Source: Cryptococcus deneoformans JEC21 (Eukaryota; Basidiomycota; Tremellomycetes; Tremellales; Cryptococcaceae). From it: a DNA stretch of 64,000 nt. Position 1 is the stretch's first letter, and every line of letters begins with the position of its first letter. Shown piece by piece: positions 49,760-62,391 of this stretch. Below the pieces are notes generated by a model that worked only from the letters and a program-made list of their open reading frames with translations, was not told where the DNA came from and searched no databases. The position numbers and the translations under genes are program-made. The stretch is taken from positions 851,799-915,798 of the forward strand of contig NC_006693.1 of the NCBI RefSeq assembly GCF_000091045.1, in the 5' to 3' direction.

Positions 49760-50965
49760 AGGTCAAGCAGGAATACTCATTTGAGGAAGATTCCGGAAGG
49801 GGAGGTGAGTAGATGACAGCGATGCGCGGTCGGGGACAATAATGCTCTTTTCACATTTTTCCTTATTTCCGGTCTCCATTGAATCCTTTCATTCCCATAT
49901 TTCGTTCATCACTCAGCTGGACAATAGCCGTCAAGCGTTGTATGTTGTTTGTGTCTTGGGCGTTTTATTATGCGACCGTGCGGCTTTGTTATACTTAAAT
50001 AGACTTTGTTGTACTGAAATAGAAGATCCTTTTAAATAAAGTGCCGAAATGGTATACCAGCAAACTTCCTGGCAGAGTAATTTCACACATGCATAGTTGA
50101 GTAAATACGTGTGAATCAACTCACTTGATGACTTGCTCGGCTCCCGCTCAACCCTACAACACAAAATTTCCAGCACGGCGTAACACATAACGTGGCCCAG
50201 CTGAAATCACGCTATCAGAAAATAAAGTGATGAATGGACGATTGATGTAGGAGTAGCGTAGATTAAAAGATGGAGAATGGATGTCTCTGCGGTCATGCAA
50301 ATACAGGCATAAGGGTAAACTCACTATGTGAAGGAAGACTCGAGATCTCATTCTCTTTGAAGCATGTCACATGCCTCAAACGCTTTCGGTCGAGGGGCAA
50401 GCTGTTGTTCCGGAGAGTATATTTGATAGAATTATTGAAAGGAAATGGCGGACTAGTTGTGGTTCATGACTCACAATGCGGATTGAAAGGATGTAGTGAT
50501 AGTAATCTGGGTGATTGGGTCCACCATCCTAAGCAAGTAAGATGAATAGCCGCTGGAGCTGCAAAGGAAGGGAAAGAAGATGGACAGCACTCCGTTTGAA
50601 GAGGAGCTGAGTGTGGATGCTGTCCTATTCAAGGCCCAATGACGGGCACCACGCACAGGTATAAAAGATACCACAGGAGCCTACGAAAGGCACTCTCGTT
50701 CTTCCCGATTCCATTTCATCCCTCTCATCAACCAAGATGGCTTCCTCCGCTTCCAAGTCGACATCAGCAATTTGAAGGAGGGCAGAAGTCATCAATGGCA
50801 AGGATGAGGCAGAGGTCCTAAGCGATTTCGACCAAATATCCTTTGCCAAGGAGTACATGACATACCATGCCGATTTGTCCAATCGATATCATGGGATACA
50901 GTGTGCAATGCATGATATGGTAAGTATTATACTAACAAACAACACGTAAGAACGTAATGTCAAAT
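49760..50965. other. Region between transposon relics and transporter
   Basis: No supported gene. Short frames near 50270-50545 (+) and 50625-50882 (-) lack family features. The latter covers an acidic reading (VDLEAEEAILVDERDEMES) that could be a gene fragment, but I cannot extend it. Confidence 0.4.
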
Positions 50966-53153
50966 CTATTGTGGGACCGAGAGCCTCCTGCCACCATTCT
51001 TCAACCTCGCCATAAAGTTATCCAACTCTGATCGAGTAACGGCGCTGTCCTTTTGCTTCTGTGCTTGGACATGGGCGGTAACAACTTCCGTCATCTCGGA
51101 ATCCGCCAGACGACGTTGAGCTTCCCGACGTTCTCGACGCATCTGCCTGGAACGCTTGACTCCCCAATCCTCCTCGAAGAGTAGAGATGTTTCGTCAATG
51201 GAAAGTTGTTCTGTCGGCTATTGTCAGCATTGTGACACAGAAAATTTGTGAAGGGAGACTTACTTGTTTCGGGGTAGCAGAAGATGGCAAATATGAAGAA
51301 CACGACACTAAACCCAAGATAAAGACCGTAGGTACCAGAAGGTGTGAGAGTTTCGAGTTCGGTGAGATATGATACAGATACGACGAGGTTTGCAACCCAG
51401 TTGGCAGTAGTGGCAATACCGGAGCCGACGGATCGAACTTCAAGCGCCAAGAATTCAGATTGGTACCAGGCCAAGTGACTGTAGGTAAGACCGAAGCCGG
51501 TGGTGAAGAAGACGATACCGCCAATGACGATACCGACGAGCTTTGTGTCGTATGTGTACGATGTATCGAGAAGACCGCCAGTGGGGATACACAGATCTAT
51601 CGAAATGATCAGCTTGGAGGACAATGTCAGTTACAGGGCTTGCTTACAGTGGAATGCTACAATGTTCCAAACCAAACCAGCAAGCTGTAATGCAGATAAA
51701 GTCAGTCACGATACTGCAACTTATCAGATATTTGACTTACCATAATTGGAACGCCAAACATCAACAAGCCCCGCCGACCAACCTTGTCAACCAAGGTCAT
51801 ACCGACGAGAACGAAGAACGCGTTTGTCCCAGCAGGAATGAGACCTCCAAGAGCTGGGTTGGTCAAACCGAGAAGACCGAATAGAGTACCTGCATAATAA
51901 AGAAGAGTATTGAAACCGGAAAGCTGGCCAGCCATCTGAATGAGACTAACAGTAACGATGGAACGACGGTAAGAACCCTTGGTAAACAGTGTTTTTGCTC
52001 GCTGCCAGTAAGTTGTACCAGATTGGAGGGCAGTGGTAGCCGCAACATATTCCTGAGCGACGCGGAATTTGTAATCGATCATCTCGGGAGTTGCGTTGGG
52101 GTATATGCTACTGAAGACATGTCGAGCACGGTCTGTTTGGCCACGGAGGATGAGGATTCGGGGTGACTCCGGGAGGTAGTGGAAGAGGACGAGCTGTACG
52201 AGAGATGGAACAGCGCCAAGGGCGACTAAAAAGGAGTCAACTTAAATCTTCTACGGCGAGAGGGGGATATGTACAGAGAAGACGCCAGCCATTCTTCATG
52301 TCTTGAACGCCAGCACCTATAGCTTCTGAAACCACCTGACCAAAGGGGATGAAGAAGGCACTACCCCAACATTTAGCTTTGAGCTGCGCAAAGCAGACAT
52401 AAAAATAACACACTTAACACCGATACATCTACCTCGAACGGCTGTGGGGGCGGTTTCTGTGATAAATAGAGGCGCAATGGCTGCCGCACCACCAACACCG
52501 ACACCAAGGACGATTCGACCGACAATCATTTGTGGGACAGAATAACTCGCAGCAATGAGTACAGCACCAACAGTGAAGCTGAGACAGAAGTTAATCAAAA
52601 GTATTCAAAGTGACTAAGTATAAACTTACAAGAAGTCAGCGATTAAGATTGCAACCTTTCGTCCCAAGCGGTCACCCCAGCCACCGAGAATAGCCGAACC
52701 AAAGATAGCACCTATTGTTGTTCCTGCGGTAATGATCTCTTGCTGTGATGAAGAAAGTACGGATCCTCCTAAATCGGTACCAACAAGAGGCAATGCGACG
52801 CCAACAACACCTGTATCATAACCAAAGAGGAAACCAGCAATGGCGGACTGTTCATTGATTAGCTTCGCTTTCGCCTTTGACACCTAAGAAGAACTCACAG
52901 CAGAGATCAAAAAGCACAAATACGGTGTTACTTTATCTTCTCCTTCAACCTTTACTAAATTTTCATCCTTCAGTTCTGTTAGCTCTGAGGTTGCGAAGTA
53001 AGTCTAGATATCACTCACTATCAGATGACCTCCGAACCCAGAGGGCTTGATAGGCGGAACCCCAGTATCTTCGATGGTCTCAATCTCATTCGCATTCTCG
53101 ACAAACTTTGATAAACCTGTATCTTTGTCAAGTTGGGAAGGTGTGCTGCTCAT
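50966..53153 (-). CDS. Myo-inositol/hexose transporter, major facilitator superfamily
   Basis: Nine exons: 53153-53019, 52982-52899, 52847-52630, 52578-52419, 52383-52275, 52225-51741, 51684-51648, 51596-51264, 51210-50966; 601 residues. Twelve helices of the sugar-transporter family with its signatures: AGFLFGYDTGVVG in helix 1, GGWGDRLGRK in loop 2-3, LPESPRIL in loop 6-7, QLSGFNTLLYY in helix 7, DKVGRRGL in loop 8-9 and CYPETK after helix 12. The closest remembered family is the fungal myo-inositol transporters, which are expanded in Cryptococcus; hexose specificity cannot be excluded. The N-terminal 75 and C-terminal 80 residues are cytosolic and charged. Two introns are only 35-36 bases. 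Confidence 0.88.
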
Positions 53154-54287
53154 GGCGAAAATGTGATGTTGTTGAGGGTAGGGCACTGGGTATGTTTACT
53201 AAGGAGGGGGAGCTGGACAAGGCGGGTCAAGAAGATACTATAACGCTGTCGGCTGCTGAAAGAGACCATCTCCCATGTTATATAATCAGCCATATTGAGA
53301 GACACCGGCAAGACCATCCGAACTGGGACAGTCGCTCTGGTTGGAAGACATGACGATGACGCTTCTTTTTCGCGAACGACAACCGAACGACGAATAACGG
53401 CCAACACTGACAAACAGTTATCGCAAGAAGGCGCTAAGACTATATTTGCCCCCTTTGCCTCCGCCCCGGGTCCCCAATCCGTCCCCACGCCCGATGCGGG
53501 GGTGGTGTGATGTTCCCTGAACTCGGTCCGATTGCTACTGACAGTTCCAAGTTACGTATCTCAACAAGCTGCTACGGCAACTACATTCTCGGCTTCCTTC
53601 CGGCACACCCCGTAAACAGGAAAACTTGAAATGATCCTATTGGTTCATCTTTTTGTGACGTCGATATTTGATTGTTCCGCATTTTCTTTAAGGGACTGCG
53701 GTTACAAAAAATTACGTATTGCGCTTAATGTTCCTGGGGTCGTAATCCACGAGCTGTGGTGGCCCGCCCTTCTTTTGGTATGTGGCGAATGGTAGCGCGA
53801 ACGTGTAATGAGCAGAAGGAGAAGGGATATGTAGCTGACGTGATGGGGGCTCGGAGCTCAAACATGACAACAAGAAGGAGATTTGGTGAACATTGATAAT
53901 ACTACCACATACAGAAGGAAAGTTGACATATCACTATGATTCGATCACGCACCCAACGCCCGACATTGCTGTTCTCATCTATACCTACGATTATGTTAAG
54001 AAGGTATCACAAAGGTGGCGATGACTGACGAAGTGGCTTCTGGCGTGACAACTGCCGCAAAAAAAGGCACCCGTTATTATATTGGTGCGTCTTCAATATG
54101 CGATATCGGACAATTGAACTGCCGCTAACCGTACCATCGTCATTGCGGCTCATGCTATTTTCGTTTCCATTCAAGCCTATTTTGATAACTAGAAGCCGAT
54201 CCGAGGAATCGGAAATGGTGAGATAGTGGCTACAGCGATGGCCGCCGCGCAACCTGGAAGAAAGGGGACAAGTCATACCCGTCTCAT
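53154..54287. other. Promoter and intergenic region
   Basis: Upstream of the transporter (-) and downstream of the unrecognised gene (-). No coding signal supported. The transporter leader is short and its promoter likely lies at 53160-53800. Confidence 0.4.
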
Positions 54288-56746
54288 TCATAAAACGGCG
54301 GATGCCAATTCCTGGGTATGCATGGGGCGGTGGATCGGCTCGGGAGAACGAGCACGACCATTGCCGCTTGAAGAGGAAAGTCGAGCCGATGAGGTCGAAG
54401 GACTCCGGCGGAGGTCGTTGAAAAACCTGTAACCGGCTGTTCAAATCAAAATAAGTAGGTGTGGCGTTGTCAACAAACTCAAAGTATGGAGAAAGCGAAA
54501 CTTACGATCTTCCTCCTCAAGATCGCTGATTGTGATATCGGACTGGGTCACCGAAGGCGATCGGTCGGAGGGCGCTATATGGGAAAGATTATCGATCGAC
54601 AGCTCCCTCTTCACTATTACGGCTAGCTTCGACCTCCATCTTCGGGCGCCCGCGTCTATCAAGGTATTCCGGTCTGTCGCTGTCATCATCTCCGCTATCG
54701 TCATCACTGTTGAAGGGTGTATATTAATGCATAAAGAAAGAAAGAAATTATTATAGAATCTAAAAGAAAATCTACCGCGCAACTCCCACGCCACAAACGA
54801 TGTTTCTCGGAATTCGTATCCCAGGCCCCCATCTTCTCCCTCATCCAACATTTTGGTGTGGTGGGAAATTTTAGAAAGTGGGGTATGTACCCATTTCTTC
54901 CCTTCTTGACTCTCCAATTGAATGGTTTCGTTTTCACATCATCAAACTGAATGTGGATATGACAGTTAATGAACAAAACCCCATTACTTTATTGTCGCTT
55001 ACCAGTCGATGCAGAAGGGCTTGTGGTTCATTGGGATGCCCCAACGGTTGTCTTTGAAACGGTCAAACAGATCGCTAAAGGCAAAGTCGACACGTTCCGT
55101 TGGCTCGACAAGCTCGAAATCCATCCCTGGAATTGGGTTCACCGAAGAAATCTTCTTATGGGGCACAGAGGTTTTCCCACCCCTTCTTCACTTTCTCCCG
55201 TCCAAAGGTAAAAGAGAACGGAAGATAAGTTAGTGATGGGTTAAGTGATTGAAAAGCTCGCTCATCACGGATCCTCCAGTAAAAGACGACCTTAATGGGT
55301 CCCTTACTGCCATTACCGCTTTTCTCCCCGCACTTGCCCCCCTTTTGCAGGCCAGAGAAAGGATGTTGCGTAGAGCCCTTCTTCCTGTTGCCGAAATTCC
55401 ATATTTCCCTTGGATCACCCGTCCTATCATGCCCCTTTGCATGATCTGAACTTCTTCTAGCATTAATCAGTTCATATGGCCTGAATCCCGTGCTTCATCT
55501 TTCATAACAGAGAGATACTGGGATATGTCGGGCTCCAAGGGCAATAAACATTGTATACCCCCAAAATCTTGTGGGCGAAAAAAACGATGCGATTAGGGCC
55601 GTGCCTGCGGGATTAGGTCTCTCCGGCAGGTAACGTACAGGGATCATGTTGTGCAGATGGATCCCCAGTCGGCTAAAGTTGCTTTGGCAAGGGGGACGAA
55701 AAGGAACCAAAAGATGCGCCTGCCAAGAGTTGTAATATCCATCCCCTCACTCATCTTTAGACTCACATATGCACTTCATTTGACCTGTTACAAATCATGT
55801 CAGCATTTCCGAAGTTTTTGAGAGGTTATCGAAGCTAACCGAAGCAGCGACTGGGTCGCGGACATCCAGTCAGTCTCAGACCCCGAATAAATTGTTATCT
55901 GTAGAGGAAAACCTAGCACTCCATAGGCAAAAACTCAAATGCAGTGGTTCATGACGAACATACCTCCATGCTGTTGGATAGCATCGATTAATACCCACTG
56001 GATATTCGTTCCCATTCGATTATTGGGTAACAGCTTATAAGAATAAGATAGCCGGACCACACGTCTCGGATCCCGCAGAATTGAAATCCCCAAGCAGAAA
56101 GCTTGTCGTGCCCATCGCAGCTCCACTGTCCATTCGAGCCCCTGCTGATGATAGGGAAGCGAGAGATAATTTTTTTACCGAAATTATTTCGCTCGTCGTG
56201 CGGATATAGAGATTGGAGAGATGAGCAGATTCGTCTTCTTTGGTTATGTAGTTGCTAATCAATAATTGTGGTTTTGGGCAAACGAGCACACTTACTGCCC
56301 TACAATAAAACCTTGTTTGGCTTCCAATGCACCTCTTATATACCTACAGCCGCTATGGGAAGACCCCAGCGCAATGGTTGCTTTGCGAAGATCCTCGTTG
56401 GTTGAGAGCTTGCCGGGGATCATACTGATCATTGTTCTCCCAAGGTCATATGAAACACACCAACGTCGCAGGGAATGTCAACAGTTGCCTAGGCTATGGC
56501 TTTAGTTTTAGTTACTGAACTCACCCAAAGCGCCAGGGCATCCCTTCCCCAGCAATAATGTCGTTGATTCTTTGGACGTTCTGATTACCTCTAATCAACA
56601 CATGCTCCTAACAGCTCCAGCAAGGCTTGATCACCCGGAGCTGGGAAAAGACAATAATTTAGTTTCACAATGACTGGCTAAGAAGAAAGACGTACGGAGC
56701 GGTTGGTAAGGTCGTCTCCTTCCGCGGTCATGGTCGAGGATGTCAT
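54288..56746 (-). CDS. Unrecognised multi-exon gene
   Basis: A chain of open segments with good splice signals runs from ATG 56746 to TGA 54290-54288. Likely exons: 56746-56696, 56607-56525 (QNVQRINDIIAGEGMPWRF), about 56430-56295 (ISMIPGKLSTNEDLRKATIA, GCRYIRGALEAKQGFIV), then NYITKEDESAHLSNLYIRTT, LEWTVELRWARQAFCLGIS, NNRMGTNIQWVLIDAIQQHG and SGSETDWMSATQSLL. The middle (55.7-55.2 kb) is uncertain. Further on come MDFELVEPTERVDFAFSDLF and FKDNRWGIPMNHKPFCID (55.12-54.98 kb), and a disordered end with SDRSPSVTQSDITISDLEEED and STSSARLSSSSGNGRARSP. I recognise no family. Two alternative splice readings exist at 54.95-54.60 kb. It could be a lineage-specific gene. Confidence 0.45.
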
Positions 56747-57366
56747 CGTCGCGGATATTGTCGTCGCTGTCGTCAGAAGAGGGCATCAAAGAGGTGAGAG
56801 AACGTCTGAGTTAGAGAAGGATGGTACAGAAAGTTGGATGAACAAGAAGCTAAGGTGACAAAACATCTGTAATCTATGAAAGGGTCAGTGGATGTGGATG
56901 AGTTGGAGATGAGTGCTGAAAGTAATGTTAATGGGGTGTTGCGCTGTGGTGATGCAGATTGGGTGCATTGGCTTGACGGATAGCATGATGACCCTTTTCA
57001 GTGCAGTGATCCGAGCGCACTATTTTTCGACGAAATTTGGACACGGCCTCTTTCGTCGAAAAATAGAAAATGCGGAATGCGATCCGCCGATCGTTGCGGT
57101 AGATGATTGTTGATAAATAATAAGATTGATAAATGTAAGTCACATCGTTCAATATTTTCGCGCTTCGTTCGTTGCATTTTCATGTTTTTTACAAATCGGA
57201 CAGCCGCCGCGCCGTAGTATAGTTGAGCTTTGATAAAACATGTTACTAACTGCTATGCTTGTTGTTGTCCGACCGGGCCTCCCAAGCAGGCAGATTCCTT
57301 CGTTCCTTCTTCCATTCTTCCATTTCGTCATCGCAACCATCGCAAATGAGCGCATGCCTAACAACA
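56747..57366. other. Divergent promoter region between the unrecognised gene and RIM101
   Basis: No coding signal supported. A short frame at 56913-57113 (+) contains no family features. The distal RIM101 promoter presumably lies here. Confidence 0.4.
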
Positions 57367-57489
57367 GCCAAGACAATATAAAAGGCACGCGGGGAAAACA
57401 ACACATAGGAGCTTCACTCGCCTACGGGAACCAGGCACGTGCGAGATTTGCCAAGTTCTTGGCTCTTGGCACTGCCCCTTGCTCTTGGC
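57367..57489 (+). promoter_or_regulatory. Cluster of five Rim101/PacC sites and a TATA box
   Basis: Five matches to the PacC/Rim101 core GCCAAG lie within 123 bases upstream of RIM101: GCCAAG at 57367-57372 and 57450-57455, and the reverse CTTGGC at 57458-57463, 57465-57470 and 57484-57489. TATAAAAG lies at 57377-57384, ten bases after the first site. Chance would give about one such hexamer per 2 kb on both strands. This suggests that RIM101 regulates its own promoter. Four of the sites would fall in the 5' leader if the TATA box sets the start. Confidence 0.6.
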
Positions 57490-57739
57490 CTTCGTCGTTT
57501 CCTTATACTGTCTTTCCTCCACCCATCGCATATCCTCGCACCACATTCACATCTCCATTTCTCTTTTGCCTTTATCCCCAACGACATCTCATTCAGCTTC
57601 CGACACTCGCCAAACGCAACGCCAGCGACACCACAGCCACGAGCGAGGCACTTGACAAAGAAAGTTTTACTTCGACAGCTTTTGCATTATTGCACTTTTT
57701 CCCACAATCGACTCATAGAAGTGAAACAACAAGGCCAAA

Positions 57740-60593
57740 ATGGCTTACCCAACTCTCCCGCCAAATCTCCTCAGTACTCCCAACACCTATTCTGACTCCG
57801 TTTCTCCCACCGATCCCGAGCCAATCACCCCTGAACTCGTCTCACGCGAGCCAGAAAAACCGGCTCAGAAGGCGGCGAAAACAGCGATGAACAACACCAG
57901 TACTGCTTCCAAACCCAGTGAAAGCAAGGGCGAGACATTACCGTGCAAGTGGACGGGATGTTCGCATATATCAGATTCTCCAGATGAGCTGTACGACCAT
58001 TTATGTACGGTCCATGTAGGGAGAAAAAGTACAAATAATTTGTGTTTAACTTGTGGATGGGAAAATTGTGGTACCAAGTGTGTGAAGCGTGATCATATCA
58101 CTAGTCATCTTCGAGGTAAGTTTCAAAACGACTTATAGAACGTTCCAAATGTTAAGGTATAACTAGTGCACACTCCGTTAAAGCCACACCCATGTGCTGT
58201 CTGCGGAAAGACTTTCAAGCGTCCTCAGGACTTGAAGAAGCATGAAAGGATCCACACTGCAGAGCATCACCAACTTCACAAACTCTCTAAAGCACCTACA
58301 ACGGCCGACCCGGAGTTCAACTCTCGGGTCTCCCTCTCTTCCGCCACCCGGATTGATCGTCCCCGTTCTCCGCTTTCTACCTCGCTTTCACCTACTAGTA
58401 CTTCATCCCACAGCCTTCACTCTTCGTCCTCACCCTTCGACCACCTCCTCGCAACCGGGTTCCATACTGACAAGTCCGTTTCACCCACACCGAGCGCGTT
58501 GGCGTTGTTGCACAAGAAGCAGCATGAAGAGTTGGCGGCGTACCAGCAAAAGGAAATGCTGGTGCTCCAGCAGTTGGCATTTAACCAGCAGCAAAGCCAA
58601 GCATATGCTGCCAGGCTTGCTGCTGAACCTTTTGGTACTGGCGCCGGTGCCAAGCGAGGGCAGGCAGATGCTTTCCATGACTTGTTGTCGGATGTGAAGA
58701 AGCGCAAAGTTGAGCCTGTTTATGACCAAGGTAAGTCGTATAGTTGGACCGCACACGAATAAAGCTAAGTCAATCAAAGACATGATTCATCGTCTCAACG
58801 CCCTTGTCCCCCCATCTCTTCCAACAAGTTTCCCCACCCTTCCGTCTTTGGGAGGATATAACCAATATCAAACCTTCCCATCTTTCAATGGCTATCCTAG
58901 CCTTCCATCCCTCCACACCAGCATCTATCCTACCACCGCTCCTCAGGCCCAGTACTCAAATCAGAGCCCTTTACCTATACCTGAAATCAAGACCGAGGCT
59001 GATCTGGCCATGTTCAACGAGTTTATGATCTCTTTGGGCCGGGATGCTGCTGCCAACAAAGCTGGTCCGCACCCCATGACGCAGAGTGCTTCAGGCAGCG
59101 GCGCATCCAACGGGTACTCTGCCAGTAACAGCGGTACTCCACTCTCTGAGACGAGTGGCGGTGTGGAAGACCTGTTCAATGCCGAAGAACTCGCTTCATT
59201 AGGTTTGGCAGGTATGCCTGGTATCTCAATCCACTCTGGCGGCTCGCACAACAGCAACGACGAAAGCACACACAGCCTTTCCGATGCTTCGCCTCCAGCC
59301 GTTTCCTTTGGTGGACTGTACCCTTCACTTGACGCGATGCGTAACCGTACCAACAGCGCGCCGGATGTTTCGGCATTGTCTGGCGCTGCCAGGAGACCCA
59401 TCGCGGGGTTACCTCGGACTAGCATGGGTAATGCCCACAACACTTCGACCAACCAATCGACGAAGCCGAGTTATCTGTCTGGGATGTTTGGTCACAGTTC
59501 TAGCCAACAGTACGATGGGACTACGCACAACTATCTCCATGGCTTGTCAAACGAGCATCACAATGATTATTCTCACTCGGCGAACAATGGCGCTACCAAC
59601 GCGTATGCCTCGTTTGACTCACTCGCGAGGAATAAGCAGTCCTTCCCTGCTGCCACTCTTGCGCCAAAAATGTTCCATAACAAGGTATACAGGGATGTGG
59701 CGCCGTTGGGTACTGCCGTGTCTAAGCGAGCGAGGGAAAGTGCCGAGCGGACGAACGTGGAGGACTCGGATCGTGAAGAGCTGTATGCGGATCAAGAGTC
59801 CAATCATGGGTATGCCGTCTCCAACGAGCGTGCACGAGAAGAGAGAACGCCCAAGATTCCTGTGCGATCACTCATCGCTTCAATTCGTACCCTCTCTCCA
59901 TCTACTGCGGCCGATGGGGAAGACGACCTCAAGCTTCCTGCGATTTCACCATCACATGTCGAGCCCGGTACAGATTTGCCGCCTCTTTACTCTATCCAGC
60001 GTGGGGGGCACAGTTCAGGACAGTATCGACGTGCGTCATCACTCTCGTCCAACTCGACTAGTACTTCTGGCTCGTCCAGCTTTAACAGCTCGCTCGCCCC
60101 GTCGAATGTTGCCTCTGGCACGACGACACCAAGAGGCTCGACGCCTCCCAGGGGTGTACCCACCAAGAGGCATACAGAGGATGAGATTGTCCGTGGGGTC
60201 AAGCGACTGGAGTTGGGTCCCGCTGAGCCTCTGCGGTCAACGACGCCCGAGTTGCCCGATTCTGGCACGACTGAACAGGCGCTCGAGAGGGATCAGAAGC
60301 CCGACATTTCCGCTCTTTCCTTATCGTCCTCTCCTACTCCACCTTCTAATAACCCACCGCCGTCCGTCTCGACAGCCAATGAAGAAGGAAAGGACATGAC
60401 GATAGAAGAGATGAGAAGAAGGCACGCGGCGTTGATCAAGAGTTGGCTTGTAGCTGTCAATTTGCAGTGGAGGAGGAAGAAGATGGAGGAGATGCAGAGG
60501 CAGCAGCGGGAAGAGATGGAGGAGCTTGAAGAAGGAGGGGAGGCGATGAATGTGGATGAGAGGGAGAGGGAGAGGGTTGAGGTGGTTGCTTAA
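57740..60593 (+). CDS. RIM101: pH-response transcription factor Rim101 (PacC)
   Basis: Exons 57740-58115, 58167-58730, 58780-60593; 917 residues. Three C2H2 zinc fingers at about residues 73-155 match Pac[21 protein letters not shown], then [20 protein letters not shown] with [11 protein letters not shown], then [21 protein letters not shown]. Intron 1 falls between fingers 2 and 3 ([11 protein letters not shown]). A Ser/Pro-rich region follows, a second basic patch KKRKVEP near residue 310, and a long disordered C-terminus ending in charged helices ([18 protein letters not shown]). Known role: activated by the Rim/ESCRT pathway at alkaline pH; in Cryptococcus it controls cell wall, capsule attachment and iron genes. 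The long 480-base leader carries its own consensus sites. Confidence 0.95.
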
Positions 60594-61061
60594 GGGGTGG
60601 CCAATTCTTGCTCGATGTGTCTGCGTTTTATGTTCATGGGATGAGAGGGTATTGTCATGGACAAGGTTGAATTTCTTCGTTTTTTTTTCCTTTCTTTTTT
60701 CTTTAGACTGCAATTTGATCGAGTGGGATTTTCGTTTTCAGTCTCGCTTAATAGGTGTGCGATATGTTTTTGTTGAATAATCGAAAAAAATTAGTTTGAA
60801 ATTCTGGTAAAAGGAAAAAAAAAGTCGAGCAGTGCTTGATATATATACTCCCCTTTCTTTGTACTTTTAAATGATCGATGATGTTGTTCTGCGTAGAATT
60901 AAAAAGAAAAATGCAAGTGATCGTACTCCGTGCCCATCCTTCAATGACATACATCTATTCTATATAGTAGCACAACACAACTAAACGGAGGGCGATAACG
61001 AGGTGGAGGCCGTCCGCCTTGTCTCGCAATACAACAAGAAGAAGAAAACGAATCTATACAT
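60594..61061. other. Convergent intergenic region
   Basis: 3' ends of RIM101 (+) and the GT8 gene (-). T-rich tract at 60683-60702 and an A-rich run near 60815-60823. No coding signal. Confidence 0.5.
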
Positions 61062-62391
61062 TTATCGGCTCGAGCCCCAGAACAGCTCCATATCCTTGAC
61101 GCTTTCCTCCCAATAATCTACAACCTCCTTATCTATTTCGTCTTTCCACATTTTCGCATGTAGCCTGAATTAATTTTACGTCATCAGTTAACAGAAAACA
61201 CGGGTAACCACAAACAGCAAGGGAATTGCGGGAAAGAGGGTTCTTACGCGTAGTAACCACGGGCGAGATCTTCTTTCTGGGGAAAATGAGAGACAGACCT
61301 GACAGAACAAGGAGGGGGGGTGTTGGTGAGCTAATGATTTCATGAATATGGATATCACAGGACTTACAAAGGATCAAGTTCTTCCCATGGGTGTGCGCCT
61401 TCCCAGTCAAAGTAATGATTCAGTAGCGCCTTGTTTGTCATTTCTATCAGCCCCCTACATCCTCGTCTGATGATATATCGAGAACAAAAGACGAAAAGAC
61501 AAAAAAAAACCTCACCTGTTCCATGTAAAACGGCTTATAACCCCTCACTTTTCTGAGCTCGCCAAACCTCTTTTCATCGGGGGTTATCATCATAAACCCC
61601 GCATTCAAATAATCTTTGACCTCTCCTTCTTCCGGTCTTGTTCTCTTATCATTCTCCACCATATTCAGCTTATTTCTCTCGCCTACTCCTGCTACACCCC
61701 CTGTTTTCACAGTCGGGAGGTTGGTTTCCCATAACGGGGCGAGTGATTGGAGAAGGAGAATATCATTGTCGAGGTAGAGCAGGCGGGAGTAATCCGTAAG
61801 GTTGAATATATGCAGTTTGGTATACTGATCTTTCCAATGATGATTATCTCCCATTCCTTCAGGGATCGGGAACCCGTCCACCAGCAACTCTACTCTCTTT
61901 ACCTCTGCACCTTGGTGCTCCAGTTGGGTTTCGACCTCCGCGGGGATTTGGGGGGTGGTGAGGACGACAAGAGGGCGTAAAGGGTCAGAAGTATGGGGAT
62001 GGTGGTGGAGTTGGTAGAGGAGTAAGCGGGTGGAGAGGAAATACCATGGATCGGTAATAGATGAAAGGAAAGTCACGTAGGCTTCCGGTTTGTCGCTCAT
62101 TATCCCTTCTCCTTCTCCCCTTACCCCCTCTTTTTCCTGTGTGTAGACAAAGGATCCGGACCCGAGCGCGAATCCTCCTGCATCACCTGGCGATAACACC
62201 GCCCTTTCCCAGAGAAAGGCGCCAAGCCAGACCAAGTATACCAGTACCCCTACCCCGACTACCAGCTTTAACACCGTCCTGGGCACCCTGGTGCGCTGGC
62301 GCTTTGAAGGAGAAGACGGCAGCGAAAGAGGGAGGAGAGGGGTGGGAGAGGAGATGGTGGGTTTAGTTTGAGCTCTGGGCTTGGTGCTCAT
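61062..62391 (-). CDS. GT8 family glycosyltransferase, glycogenin/GNT1-like, type II membrane protein
   Basis: Exons 62391-61516, 61429-61368, 61298-61248, 61164-61062; 363 residues. A basic, Ser/Pro-rich cytosolic N-terminus (about 40 residues) is followed by one helix (VLKLVVGVGVLVYLVWLGAF), so it is probably a Golgi type II protein. The catalytic part has AYVTFLSSITDPWYF, then WKDQYTKLHIFNLTDYSRLL and the metal-binding DxD in YLDNDILLLQ, followed by LNAGFMMITPDEKRF. The C-terminal exons read ALLNHYFDWEGAHPWEEL and ALHAKMWKDEID. GT8 enzymes use UDP-sugars with retention of configuration; donor and acceptor here are unknown. The membrane anchor argues against true glycogenin. Confidence 0.85.

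Noticed and set aside
54441..54917. Continuous 158-codon frame on the - strand read as one gene
   Set aside because: It covers one of two possible readings of the unrecognised gene but starts after in-frame stops with no usable acceptor in phase, so I treat it as part of that gene, not as a separate one.
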